Origin: Clostridia bacterium
GTDB taxonomy: Bacteria; Bacillota; Clostridia; Christensenellales; Borkfalkiaceae
DNA: 64,000 nucleotides
Reading direction: 5' to 3'
NCBI GenBank assembly: GCA_900764105.1
Contig: CAAFMS010000006.1
Location: forward strand, 1 to 64,000
The notes below the pieces were generated by a model. It ran no database searches and was not told where the DNA came from. It was given only the letters and a program-made list of their open reading frames with translations. A program made the translations under genes and the position numbers. Below, one piece after another: positions 20,031-28,034 of this stretch; position 1 is the stretch's first letter, and each line of letters starts with the position of its first letter.

Positions 20031-21344
20031 TTGAAAAAGAAAATTTTAAGTCTTGGTATGGCAATCGTACTGATTATTTGCGCATTTGCAACGCTTCCCG
20101 CATGCGGAAGAAAACTGAAGGACAGAGAGATAACCCCGACGATTGAAGATATCTGGCAGGACCATACGGGAATGGTCTATGCCGAAGTGGGAAATCTCGG
20201 CGATTACTTAAAAGATAAAGATGCGGGACAAGAAATGCATTTTTCCATAAACGGCGGCGAGTGGTGCCGTGGATTTTCTTGGCGGGAGTCCGAGGAAAAT
20301 CCGGGAAACTGCATTTACGCTTTTCTCTCTGCGAAAAGCGAAGAAGAAAAAATAACCGAATATCTGACAGAAGGAGAGGCGTTGCATATTCAGCCGGGGA
20401 CGACTATAAACGTATCCGCCCGCACACCGGAAAATTACTATTACAAGCCGAGCGCCGAATCCGAGCAAAAGACATATACGTTGAAATCGAAGCTGCAAAA
20501 TGCGCTTTCTTGGTATCTTCCTATTAGTCGGTTTAGCCGAGACGTTGATTCTTCGGGCTTTCGGTTCTCTGACGATGCGGAAACGCAAGACGAAAAAAAG
20601 TTCGTGTTTTATTACCACGAAAGCAATCCGCGCATTGTGGAAATAGGCGTTCCCGCAAGTACTTGGGACGAGAGCGAGAAAATGTACCGCCATTATATAA
20701 GGGAATTGACCGAAGAGGAAAAAGCAACGGTTGCAGGTTTCGGACTGGAATACAAGGTGATACCGTACAACGAAAAATATCTGAAAACCCATGATCACGG
20801 AGGAAAGTCCGTTAACGGTAGTTTTTTGGAGCAGGAAGAAAACGAAGGAAAACCTTCGGTGTACGGGTGGACTTCGATGTTGAATCTGCAAGAATCCCAC
20901 GTCTGGGAGTTTATGCCAAACGATGCAATGCGGGTGAAAAGCTTTGTTTTCCTCGTAAGGCAAAGGGCAACGAAGGACGCCGTTCAGTCGCAAGCAATGG
21001 CGTTCTGGTATATTTATAGCCGGGAAAGAGTAGGCGAATATCGCAAAATAACCGCCGAGCAAGCATATGAAATGATGAATACGCAAGAAGTCGTAATTGT
21101 GGACGTCCGCACGCAAAGCGAATATGACGAAGGGCATATTCAAAACGCCGTGCTTATTCCGAACGAAACGATAGGCAGCGAGCCTCCCACAAATCTTCCC
21201 GACAAAAACGCAATTATTCTTGTGTACTGCCGTAGCGGAAGAAGAAGCGAAGAGGCGGCAAGAAAGTTGGTAAATCTCGGTTACGTAATCATCTATGATT
21301 TCGGCGGCATAAACGACTGGACATACGGCACGGTCACGGATTAA
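20031..21344 (+). CDS. Rhodanese-domain lipoprotein
   Basis: The protein has 437 residues. The start is TTG at 20031 with a strong AAAGGAGG at 20015-20022. The lipobox LPAC ends the signal peptide. Residues about 30-335 are an unrecognised, probably beta-rich domain. Residues about 341-437 form a rhodanese domain with the DVRTQSEYDEGHI entry motif and the active-site cysteine in VYCRSGRR. A rhodanese displayed outside the cell is unusual because persulfide chemistry is mostly cytosolic. The neighbouring redox genes suggest a role in sulfane sulfur or thiol repair at the cell surface. It is followed by convergent transcription from the Crp/Fnr gene. Confidence 0.85.
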   Translation: MKKKILSLGMAIVLIICAFATLPACGRKLKDREITPTIEDIWQDHTGMVYAEVGNLGDYLKDKDAGQEMHFSINGGEWCRGFSWRESEENPGNCIYAFLSAKSEEEKITEYLTEGEALHIQPGTTINVSARTPENYYYKPSAESEQKTYTLKSKLQNALSWYLPISRFSRDVDSSGFRFSDDAETQDEKKFVFYYHESNPRIVEIGVPASTWDESEKMYRHYIRELTEEEKATVAGFGLEYKVIPYNEKYLKTHDHGGKSVNGSFLEQEENEGKPSVYGWTSMLNLQESHVWEFMPNDAMRVKSFVFLVRQRATKDAVQSQAMAFWYIYSRERVGEYRKITAEQAYEMMNTQEVVIVDVRTQSEYDEGHIQNAVLIPNETIGSEPPTNLPDKNAIILVYCRSGRRSEEAARKLVNLGYVIIYDFGGINDWTYGTVTD

Positions 21345-21422
21345 AAGAAAGTTATAACCGCCGGACAGAAATGATATAACCCGACGAATCGGATGTGGAA
21401 AGCATTGCTTTGCGGTAAAGCA

Positions 21423-22082
21423 TCAAAACACTTCGGAATCATCGACGACAAAGTGATTCTTTTCGTATTTTATAATACCGTCTTTCTGCATTTTGGAAAG
21501 CTCGTTGCAAAGCGCGCTGCGTTCCACGTTGAGATAGTCGGCAAGTTGTTGACGGCTGTAAGGGATATCGAATGAAAAACCGCCCGTTTTTTTGATGTAT
21601 TCCGAAAAAAGAGAAAGAAGCCGTTGTCTGATCGATTTGGGCATAGTGTGCAGCATTCTTTTGGAAAGTCGCAGGTTTTTTTCGGCGCAAAGAGAAAGCA
21701 GATTTTGTATCAGCTTGGTGTGGGCGGCGCAGGTACGCGAGCACGGGTGTGAAATGCAACGCATACTGACAAGAAGCACCGTCGAATCCTCTGCGCAAAG
21801 GACGTTGACCGTCATCGGCTCTCCCGGTATGCAGGCGAACGCTTCGGCAAAGGTACCGCCAACGCCTATGCGACTTATCACGCTGTTGTTTCCCCACACG
21901 TCGCTCAGCTCTATTATCACCGCGCCCGAAAGCACGATGCCTATATATTCCGTCGGATTGCCTTCTTTAAGAACATACTCTCCCTTTTTGAATGCGATTT
22001 CTTTCGTTTCAAAGCAACCGAGAAGGGATTCGATTTTCGGTTCTTCTATTCCGCGGAAAAGCTGCGTGTTGGATAATTTCAT
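21423..22082 (-). CDS. Crp/Fnr-family transcription regulator
   Basis: The protein has 219 residues: an N-terminal cyclic-nucleotide-type sensor barrel (about 10-125, with the GxGGTFAEAF-type glycine loop) and a C-terminal winged helix (about 150-215, YSRQQLADYLNVERSALCNELSKM as two adjoining helices). Four cysteines lie around residues 93-127 (CISHPCSRTC region), which could bind a metal or an iron-sulfur cluster. The start at 22082 was preferred over upstream in-frame starts because the domain begins there. It is divergent from the ferredoxin operon and an operator-like site lies between them. HcpR-like regulators of nitrosative stress have the same context, but that identity is inferred. 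Confidence 0.88.
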   Translation of the reverse strand: MKLSNTQLFRGIEEPKIESLLGCFETKEIAFKKGEYVLKEGNPTEYIGIVLSGAVIIELSDVWGNNSVISRIGVGGTFAEAFACIPGEPMTVNVLCAEDSTVLLVSMRCISHPCSRTCAAHTKLIQNLLSLCAEKNLRLSKRMLHTMPKSIRQRLLSLFSEYIKKTGGFSFDIPYSRQQLADYLNVERSALCNELSKMQKDGIIKYEKNHFVVDDSEVF

Positions 22083-22098
22083 AAAAAACTCCGTTTTT

Positions 22099-22141
22099 TG
22101 TTGTCGTAACAACAGATTTTCATTTATGATTATAGTATAAT
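22099..22141 (+). promoter_or_regulatory. Crp/Fnr-type site with activator-dependent promoter
   Basis: An inverted repeat TGTTG-N6-CAACA lies at 22099-22114 (centre 22106.5). A perfect TATAAT lies at 22136-22141 without a recognisable -35 box. With a start near 22148 the repeat is centred at -41.5, the classic class II activation position of Crp/Fnr proteins. It also lies in the leader of the divergent regulator gene, so autoregulation is possible. Confidence 0.6.
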
Positions 22142-22175
22142 CGGAATGAAAAGTCAAGAATCGGAGGTAAAGAAG

Positions 22176-22898
22176 ATGATAAGACGCATTATTGAGATCG
22201 ACAAAGAAAAGTGCAACGGTTGCGGCGCGTGCGCAGACGCTTGCCACGAGGGCGCGATAGGAATGGTTGACAGCAAAGCGGAACTTTTGCACGACGACTA
22301 TTGCGACGGACTCGGCGATTGTTTGCCGGCGTGTCCTACGGGCGCGATATCTTTTGTGGAAAGAGAAGCGGCGGAGTACGACGAAGCGGCGGTTATGGAA
22401 AACAATAAGAAAAAAGGGGATAAAAATACGCGCTCGCACGACCATACGCACGCTCACGGCGGTTGCCCCGGGAGCAGAATGAGACAGATGTCGCCCCGTC
22501 CCGTCGAAGAAAAAACTTCAAAAGAAAGCGTTTCTCAACTTGCGCAATGGCCGTGCCAGATAAAGCTCGCGCCGGTAAACGCGCCGTATTTTGACGGCGC
22601 AAAACTGTTGATTGCGGCGGACTGCACCGCTTATGCCTACGCCTCTTTACACGACGAGTTTATGTCGGGAAGAATCACGCTTATAGGTTGTCCGAAGCTC
22701 GACAGCGTGGATTACAGCGAAAAACTGACGGAAATTCTGACGGCAAACGACGTAAAGAGCGTGACGATCGTCCGTATGGAAGTTCCTTGTTGCGGAGGGA
22801 TAGAACAGGCGACGAAAAACGCATTGCAACGAAGCGGAAAATTCATTCCGTGGCAGGTGGTAACCGTATCGGTGGACGGACGAATTTTAAGCGATTGA
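22176..22898 (+). CDS. Ferredoxin-domain protein with C-terminal cysteine domain
   Basis: The protein has 240 residues. Two [4Fe-4S] motifs lie near the N-terminus: CNGCGACADAC (last Cys followed by His, not Pro) and the spaced CDGLGDCLPACP. A His-rich linker (HDHTHAHGG) near residue 90 could bind metal. The C-terminal domain has further cysteines, including AADCTAYAYA, IGCPKLD and EVPCCGG. Proteins of this layout accompany hybrid-cluster protein genes in Clostridia and are taken to deliver electrons. The start at 22176 is eight bases after GGAGG; an earlier ATG at 22146 has no such site. It is the first gene of a Crp/Fnr-linked operon. Confidence 0.82.
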   Translation: MIRRIIEIDKEKCNGCGACADACHEGAIGMVDSKAELLHDDYCDGLGDCLPACPTGAISFVEREAAEYDEAAVMENNKKKGDKNTRSHDHTHAHGGCPGSRMRQMSPRPVEEKTSKESVSQLAQWPCQIKLAPVNAPYFDGAKLLIAADCTAYAYASLHDEFMSGRITLIGCPKLDSVDYSEKLTEILTANDVKSVTIVRMEVPCCGGIEQATKNALQRSGKFIPWQVVTVSVDGRILSD

Positions 22899-22909
22899 AA
22901 GGTGTGACT

Positions 22910-23176
22910 ATGAAAAATATAGCGTGGAAAGACAAAATCGAAACTTTTGAGGTTATGGACGTGAGGGGCAGAGCGTTGAGTTTCTTTCCGGAATTGAGGC
23001 AAAAAGCCGCCGCAAAGAAAAACGGCGAGGGCTTGCACGTCGTTCAGACCTTCGATCCCGTGCCGCTATATCTGATTATGTCGGCAATGGGATTTGAACG
23101 TTATACCGAAAAGGCTTCGAAAAACGAGTATCACGCATATTTTTATCGCGTAAAGAAAGGAGAAAACGATGTATAA
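22910..23176 (+). CDS. DUF2249 domain protein (single domain)
   Basis: This 88-residue protein is one DUF2249 domain, a TusA-like fold (VMDVRGR near residue 16, GEGLHVVQTFDP near 42). It lacks the TusA cysteine. The family is found beside Crp/Fnr regulators, hybrid cluster proteins and nitric oxide reductases in anaerobes and denitrifiers; its biochemistry is not settled. The start overlaps no other gene. Its end overlaps the next start by eight bases, so the two are coupled. It is a close paralogue of the N-terminal domain of the next protein. Confidence 0.85.
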   Translation: MKNIAWKDKIETFEVMDVRGRALSFFPELRQKAAAKKNGEGLHVVQTFDPVPLYLIMSAMGFERYTEKASKNEYHAYFYRVKKGENDV

Positions 23177-23852
23177 CGTTTTTTGGAAAGATAAAATAAA
23201 AGAATTTCAGACGATTGACGTAAGGCATTTGCAGGGAAATTTTTTCGATGGACTTAAAACGAAAGCGGAAGATCTTGCCGTCGGGCAGGGCTTGCATATC
23301 GTGCAGAGTTTCGAGCCGTATCCGCTGTATGCGGTGATGGAAGGACTCGGATATGAGCGCTTTACGGAAAAGACGGGCGAAACGGAGTTCCACGTATATT
23401 TTTACCGCACGGGAAATAAATGCGGAGAAGACGACGCAGTATTCAAGCCGCTTGCATTACTCAATTATCCTATGATTGACGAAGAACTCGGCAGAATCGC
23501 CGCAGATTTTTGGAAAATAACGTGGCAGAGCGAAAATCGCGCGCTTTCATACGAGACGAGACTTTTGTTGTCACTTGCAAACGCTGTTGGGGCGGGCAGA
23601 ATGCGTCAGGCGGTACGAGAGCTCGTAAAAGCATATATTCACGGCGTATCGAGCAAAGAGTTGGGCGACGTCTTCGAGCTTCTGGTGTGGAATCAGGGGA
23701 TAGGGTTTTTCAGCTCCGAGATAGGACCTTCGGCGTTGTTTTCGGCATACAAACTCATCAAAAACGGCGAGAAACAATGTAAATCGCGCGACGAAATATG
23801 CCTTGCCTTGCGAGAGAGGTTCGGCGAGAAGAACGAAGAAGTGCGCGTATAA
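23169..23852 (+). CDS. DUF2249 protein with C-terminal all-helical domain
   Basis: The protein has 227 residues. Residues 1-80 are a DUF2249 domain (IDVRHLQGNFFDG, GQGLHIVQSFEP). The rest is helical. The stretch near 125-200 (ETRLLLSLANAVGAGRMRQ and the following helix) resembles the alkylhydroperoxidase/carboxymuconolactone decarboxylase fold, but the usual C-x-x-C is missing. If that resemblance is right the domain would be structural or bind a ligand rather than act as a peroxidase. It is translationally coupled to the single-domain DUF2249 protein and likely works with it. Confidence 0.75.
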   Translation: MYNVFWKDKIKEFQTIDVRHLQGNFFDGLKTKAEDLAVGQGLHIVQSFEPYPLYAVMEGLGYERFTEKTGETEFHVYFYRTGNKCGEDDAVFKPLALLNYPMIDEELGRIAADFWKITWQSENRALSYETRLLLSLANAVGAGRMRQAVRELVKAYIHGVSSKELGDVFELLVWNQGIGFFSSEIGPSALFSAYKLIKNGEKQCKSRDEICLALRERFGEKNEEVRV

Positions 23853-23881
23853 GACAAAATATTTTTAAGGAGTAAATAAAA

Positions 23882-24391
23882 ATGAACGAAAATGTAGCAA
23901 AACTTTTGATCGAGCAGGTAAACAAGGAGTTTTACTCGGCGTATCTCTATCTCGATTTCGCCAATTATTATGCAGAAGCGGGGCTTGACGGCTTTGCAAA
24001 CTGGTACAGAGTACAGGCGCAGGAAGAGAGAGATCACGCAATGCTGTTCTTGCAATATCTTCTGAACAATGAAGTAAAAGTTACTTTTGATGCGATCGCA
24101 AAACCCGAATGGGAGCGCGACGATAATATGACGCCCCTTAAAAAAGCGCTCGAACACGAAAAATACGTTACTGCCTCCATAAACGATATTTATACGGCGG
24201 CTTATGAAGCGAGGGACTTTCGCACCATGCAATTACTTGATTGGTTTGTAAAAGAACAGGGCGAAGAGGAAAAGAACGCGTCGGATATGATTACCAAAAT
24301 GGAATTGTTCGGCACCGACGCGAAGGGGCTTTATATGCTCAACAGCGAACTGAAAGCCCGTGTGTACGCCGCGCCTTCGCTTGTGTTGTGA
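23882..24391 (+). CDS. ftnA: Ferritin (non-haem, FtnA-like)
   Basis: The protein has 169 residues, the usual length for bacterial ferritin. Ferroxidase ligands are visible: Glu in NKEFYSAYLYL (about E17), Glu and His in AQEERDHAM (about E50 and H53), Glu near 94 and the QGEEE motif near 127-131. It stores iron and removes ferrous iron that would drive Fenton chemistry. An AAGGAG site lies at 23867-23872. Position behind the Crp/Fnr-linked operon, with only 29 bp spacing, suggests co-regulation under oxidative or nitrosative stress. Confidence 0.93.
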   Translation: MNENVAKLLIEQVNKEFYSAYLYLDFANYYAEAGLDGFANWYRVQAQEERDHAMLFLQYLLNNEVKVTFDAIAKPEWERDDNMTPLKKALEHEKYVTASINDIYTAAYEARDFRTMQLLDWFVKEQGEEEKNASDMITKMELFGTDAKGLYMLNSELKARVYAAPSLVL

Positions 24392-24655
24392 TGAGTTGTT
24401 TCCGTTGTCGTCGACGCTTGCGCCACAAACCCGTATATGACACTTGCGGAACAATGTATTAGCCTGAAAACACGACGCAAGACCGAGTTCAAACACAATC
24501 ACTTGTGGCTAACAAAAAGAGAAAACGGCGCAAATTAATTCGTCATCGGGTTTATAGGTGAAGTGAAATAAAAAAGCGGCGATAGAATCGGCAAAAACCG
24601 AAGAGGAAACACAAAACGCTTTTAAAAAATAAGAATTAAAACAAGGAGAATACAA
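24392..24655. other. Spacer without a gene
   Basis: These 264 bp hold no coding frame I would support, no clear -35/-10 pair and no strong hairpin. The last 15 bases carry the AAGGAG ribosome binding site of the next gene. Confidence 0.5.
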
Positions 24656-25264
24656 ATGAATTTGTTGTTTAAGATTTCATGCGGCTTGTTTGTTCTTTGC
24701 GCAAAAGCCGGCAAAGAAGAAAGCGGGTGCATTATAAACACGTTTTTGCAACAAACATCTGTGCCCGAAACCTTTAGCATTACGGTAAACAAACGGAATT
24801 TCTCGCGCGATCTGGTAGAGCAAAGCGGAGAATGCGTCGTTGCGATTCTTTCGACGGAAACGGATTTTGAAACGATAAAAAGATTCGGCATGCAGTCGGG
24901 AAGGAGTGTCGATAAGTTTGACGGAATCGATTTTAAGACGACGAGTATCGGAATTAAAGTTCCGTATATAAAGGGTATCATGGGATACTTTGCGCTTAAA
25001 GTTTTGAAAACCGTCGATATGGGTACGCACACGATGTTCGTGCTTTCGGCAGTCGAAAACAAGGCTTTTGTCGAAAGCGGCGACGCGCTCACTTACGACT
25101 ATTATCAGAACGTTATAAAACCTAAACCCGAGATTAAAACGATAGACAGAACGGAAAAGTGGGTTTGCAAAATCTGCGGATACATTCACGAAGGACCTTT
25201 GCCTCCGGATTTTATCTGTCCGCTTTGTAAGCATCCGGCATCGGATTTTGAAAAAGTACAATAG
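24656..25264 (+). CDS. Flavin reductase-rubredoxin fusion (Hrb-like)
   Basis: The protein has 202 residues. Residues 1-150 form a flavin reductase-like FMN domain (NKRNFSRDLVEQSGECVV region). Residues about 165-202 are a rubredoxin knuckle pair, CKICG and CPLC, that binds one iron. The arrangement is that of high-molecular-weight rubredoxin, which passes electrons from NAD(P)H to flavo-diiron proteins that reduce oxygen or nitric oxide. Its presence between ferritin and the thiol-reducing genes supports a stress-defence block. No flavo-diiron gene is seen in the window, so the partner must lie elsewhere. Confidence 0.88.
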   Translation: MNLLFKISCGLFVLCAKAGKEESGCIINTFLQQTSVPETFSITVNKRNFSRDLVEQSGECVVAILSTETDFETIKRFGMQSGRSVDKFDGIDFKTTSIGIKVPYIKGIMGYFALKVLKTVDMGTHTMFVLSAVENKAFVESGDALTYDYYQNVIKPKPEIKTIDRTEKWVCKICGYIHEGPLPPDFICPLCKHPASDFEKVQ

Positions 25265-25320
25265 TATGAGAGTGACGGCAGAACCCGAATTATAACGAAA
25301 ATACTAAAAGGAGGGAAAGA

Positions 25321-26088
25321 ATGCAGTATCTATTGACGTTTCTGGAAGGGCTTGCGTCGTTTATTTCCCCTTGCCTTTTGCCTATGATACCGTTGTATCT
25401 TTCGTATTTTGCCGGCAGCGACGACGAAGAGGGGAATACGCAAACAAAGGGAACGACGGACGAAAACATTGTTGTAACGGCAGACGAAAACATTGTCGCA
25501 ACGGCGGATGCGCAGCCTAAGCAAGTAAAAAAACGCAAAATAAACGGCAAAGTTATCGCGCGTGCGCTTTCGTTTGTTCTCGGTTTTACGCTGATGTTTG
25601 TTTTCTTCGGCGGACTTGTGGGACTCGTCGGCGGATTTCTGACCAAATACAAAACCGTAGTCAATATCGTCGCCGGCATAATCGTAATCATATTCGGACT
25701 GTCTTATGTCGGACTTTTCAATCTTCCTTTTTTCAAAGGACTGAAAAAAGCGAGAAAAGCGGACACGGTATTTTCGGCATTTCTGTTCGGTATCGTGTTT
25801 TCGGTGGGAGTAGGCCCGTGTACCGGCGCGTTTTTAGGCTCGGCGCTTGCGCTTGCTTCAACGTCGGGAACAGTCGTAAAAGGTGTGTTGTTGCTTCTTT
25901 GCTATTCGTTGGGGCTGGGCATACCGTTTGTGCTTGCCGCGCTTTTGACGGATAAACTGAAACGGCTTTTCACGTTTATAAAAAAGCACTATAAAGTCAT
26001 AAAAATCGTAAGCGGCAGCTTGCTTATCGTGATGGGTATTCTTTTGGCTGCGGGAGTTATGGATAAACTCGGCGCAATTTTAGCGTAG
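25321..26088 (+). CDS. ccdA: CcdA-type thiol-disulfide electron transporter
   Basis: This 255-residue membrane protein has six hydrophobic segments. The two redox cysteines are in SPCLLP (about residue 18) and GPCTGAF (about 165). CcdA shuttles electrons from cytosolic thioredoxin to extracytoplasmic thiol proteins, and a TlpA-like protein and a thioredoxin follow directly. The first loop is unusually long (about residues 32-70) and contains a near-perfect duplication (ENIVVTAD / ENIVATAD) that is also visible in DNA, so it is probably recent. The stop codon TAG is part of the inverted end of the following repeat element. Confidence 0.9.
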   Translation: MQYLLTFLEGLASFISPCLLPMIPLYLSYFAGSDDEEGNTQTKGTTDENIVVTADENIVATADAQPKQVKKRKINGKVIARALSFVLGFTLMFVFFGGLVGLVGGFLTKYKTVVNIVAGIIVIIFGLSYVGLFNLPFFKGLKKARKADTVFSAFLFGIVFSVGVGPCTGAFLGSALALASTSGTVVKGVLLLLCYSLGLGIPFVLAALLTDKLKRLFTFIKKHYKVIKIVSGSLLIVMGILLAAGVMDKLGAILA

Positions 26089-26363
26089 CCGAGAGAGATT
26101 TGAACCCCATCAAGCCTTAAAGCCGTCTTTTTTGTCTGTTGCGGCAAATCTTTGCTTGAAGTACGTACAGTACGTCTGCGCAAATCTTCGTCACAACCGC
26201 CTAAAAAATACGGCTTTAAGGTGCCTCGCATTTTAACGGCGATAAATTTAGGAAAATCAAGGCAAACGAACGCGATAATACTTGTCGTATTATAAGCGAG
26301 TTTAACGCGGATTTTGCAAATTTTGCGCCGTTAAAACTTATGTGGTTCGAATCTCTCTCGGCT
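26087..26363. repeat. Nested palindromic element between ccdA and tlpA
   Basis: The outer arms AGCCGAGAGAGATTTGAACC (26087-26106) and its complement (26344-26363) match at 19 of 20 positions. Inside are two independent palindromes: CCTTAAAGCCGT (26115-26126) with ACGGCTTTAAGG (26210-26221), and TTTTAACGGCG (26231-26241) with CGCCGTTAAAA (26326-26336). Each encloses a core of the same family as the element at 17711. The right end touches the tlpA ribosome binding site and the left end overlaps the ccdA stop. Confidence 0.8.
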
Positions 26364-26376
26364 AAGGAGGTGTGAT

Positions 26377-26931
26377 ATGACAAAGAAAATAATTATTACG
26401 GTTTTGAGTATCTTGTTGTTTGCGGGCGTCGTTGTCGGCGGATATTTCGGATACAAAATATTATCGGAGAAAAATCCGCCCGATGCGGGGACTCTCGGAA
26501 AGGAACAAAAGGGCGATTATAAGGATTTTACGGTGACGGACGTAAACGGCAAAGAAGTTAAACTTTCCGATTTTATCGGCAAGCCCATAGTCATAAACTT
26601 CTGGGCGTCGTGGTGCGGCCCTTGCAGGAGCGAATTGCCCGCTTTCGATAAAGCGGCAAAAGAAAACAAAGGGCAAGTACATTTTCTGATGGTAAATCTT
26701 TTGTCCGGCGAAACCGAAACCAAGGTCAAGGAATTTGTGCAGAGAGAAAACTACTCTTTCTCATTGTATTTCGACAATACGGGAACAGCGGCGAGCGCAT
26801 ATAACGTATCGAGTATTCCCGTAACGGTATTCATCGACGCGCAGGGAAAAGTAAGGAAGTCGCAGGTCGGGGCGATGAGCGAAATCGTCCTTAAATCGTA
26901 TGTGGTGGAACTTTTGAAACAAGGAGGATAA
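26377..26931 (+). CDS. TlpA/ResA-like membrane-anchored thioredoxin
   Basis: The protein has 184 residues. An N-terminal hydrophobic helix (about 5-27) anchors it outside the membrane. The thioredoxin fold has the active site WCGPCR (about residue 73) and the cis-proline loop SSIPVT (about 145). ResA and TlpA proteins reduce disulfides in extracytoplasmic substrates and receive electrons from CcdA, encoded just upstream. AAGGAGG lies at 26364-26370. No cytochrome c genes are nearby, so a general repair or peroxide-reducing role is more likely than cytochrome maturation. Confidence 0.9.
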   Translation: MTKKIIITVLSILLFAGVVVGGYFGYKILSEKNPPDAGTLGKEQKGDYKDFTVTDVNGKEVKLSDFIGKPIVINFWASWCGPCRSELPAFDKAAKENKGQVHFLMVNLLSGETETKVKEFVQRENYSFSLYFDNTGTAASAYNVSSIPVTVFIDAQGKVRKSQVGAMSEIVLKSYVVELLKQGG

Positions 26932-26935
26932 AAAA

Positions 26936-27253
26936 ATGACGGTGATCGTTGACGAAAAGAATTTCAAAGAAGATGTTTTGCAATCCGAAACTCCCGTACT
27001 CGTAGATTTTTATGCCGAGTGGTGCGGACCGTGCAAGGCTTTAATGCCGACGATAGAGGAAATCGCAATAGAATACGCGGAGAAAATCAAAGTCGTAAAA
27101 ATAGACGTCGATAGAAACGAAAATCTTGCGGTAAAATACGGCATTATGAGCATTCCGGCATTGTTGTTTTTCGTAAACGGCAAACTCGAAAAGTCGCTTA
27201 TAGGCGTCCGGTCAAAAGAGAAAATCGAAAAGACGATAAGAAAATTTTTATAG
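26936..27253 (+). CDS. trxA: Thioredoxin
   Basis: The protein has 105 residues with active site WCGPCK (about 29-34) and the cis-proline loop MSIPAL (about 73). It has no signal peptide, so it is cytosolic. It begins four bases after the tlpA stop and is the expected electron donor to CcdA. The three genes form a full path from cytosolic thioredoxin through CcdA to the exported TlpA-like protein. Confidence 0.93.
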   Translation: MTVIVDEKNFKEDVLQSETPVLVDFYAEWCGPCKALMPTIEEIAIEYAEKIKVVKIDVDRNENLAVKYGIMSIPALLFFVNGKLEKSLIGVRSKEKIEKTIRKFL

Positions 27254-27677
27254 ACGCGGACAACTCTTTTTCAACGGATTATTTAATTTTTAGTCGATTT
27301 TATCTGAAAAATCGCTTGTATTATAACATACAAACACTTGTTCGTTAAGCGTTTTAGCGTTTTTTCCTTTTTTGTCTTTATGGTAAAAAGAACAACCCAT
27401 AAAATTTTACTGTCTCACAATACGAATCCTGCTCTGTATAAATGCTTTGTTGGTTCTTTTGCATTGTAAAGCACGATGCCGAGAGTGGCGTCAATACGGT
27501 ATGCTCAAAGTAATCGGTATGATAAAGGGAACGCAATGGTAAAAATTTTTGCAATAGTCTGAAATCGACAGATCGGGTCGGGTTTGTAGTTCACTTTTTG
27601 CTTCCTTAGAGATATAATCTAATTACAAAACAAAGCCGCAGGCAAGTTTTAATAGCCAAAGGCTCGGGAGGTAAAAT
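27254..27677. other. Spacer with probable promoter
   Basis: These 424 bp hold no convincing gene. A TATAAT at 27613-27618 with a poor -35 (TTCACT, 27590-27595, 17-bp spacer) probably drives the next operon. The T-rich run with the inverted word AAGCGTTTTAGCGTT around 27347 may end the thioredoxin operon. Confidence 0.4.
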
Positions 27678-28031
27678 ATGAATACGGATAAAATTTATGC
27701 GGAAACGATCGCTAACGAATACGCGGTTAAGGATACGAGAAAAGTCGTCCAACTCAAAAAACTCGATGCGAAAGCAAAACGCCCCGCTTCGATTTTCGCT
27801 TATACGTTCGGTATTATCGGAACTCTTATTCTCGGCGTCGGAATGTGCCTTTCCATGAAGGTTATCGGCGACGGCTCGATCGTTATGAACGCGCTCGGCA
27901 TTTGCGTGGGCATTCTCGGGATCGCTCTTGTCGGCGTCAATTATCCTATTTACAAGAAAATTCTCGAATGCGGTAAAAAGAAGTACGCTCAGGATATTAT
28001 CAGGCTGGCAAAAGAAATAAGCGAAGAGTAA
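27678..28031 (+). CDS. Small two-helix membrane protein
   Basis: The protein has 117 residues: a charged N-terminal region (about 1-36), two transmembrane helices (about 37-58 and 68-90) joined by a short loop, and a basic/acidic C-terminal tail. I do not recognise a characterised family; related short proteins occur beside TetR regulators in Bacillota. It begins a three-gene unit with spacings of 3 bp and a 7-bp overlap. Confidence 0.7.
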   Translation: MNTDKIYAETIANEYAVKDTRKVVQLKKLDAKAKRPASIFAYTFGIIGTLILGVGMCLSMKVIGDGSIVMNALGICVGILGIALVGVNYPIYKKILECGKKKYAQDIIRLAKEISEE

Positions 28032-28034
28032 ACG

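Noticed and set aside
22083..22457. N-terminal extension of the Crp/Fnr protein
   Set aside because: It would run through the divergent promoter and into the ferredoxin gene and is Arg-rich nonsense.
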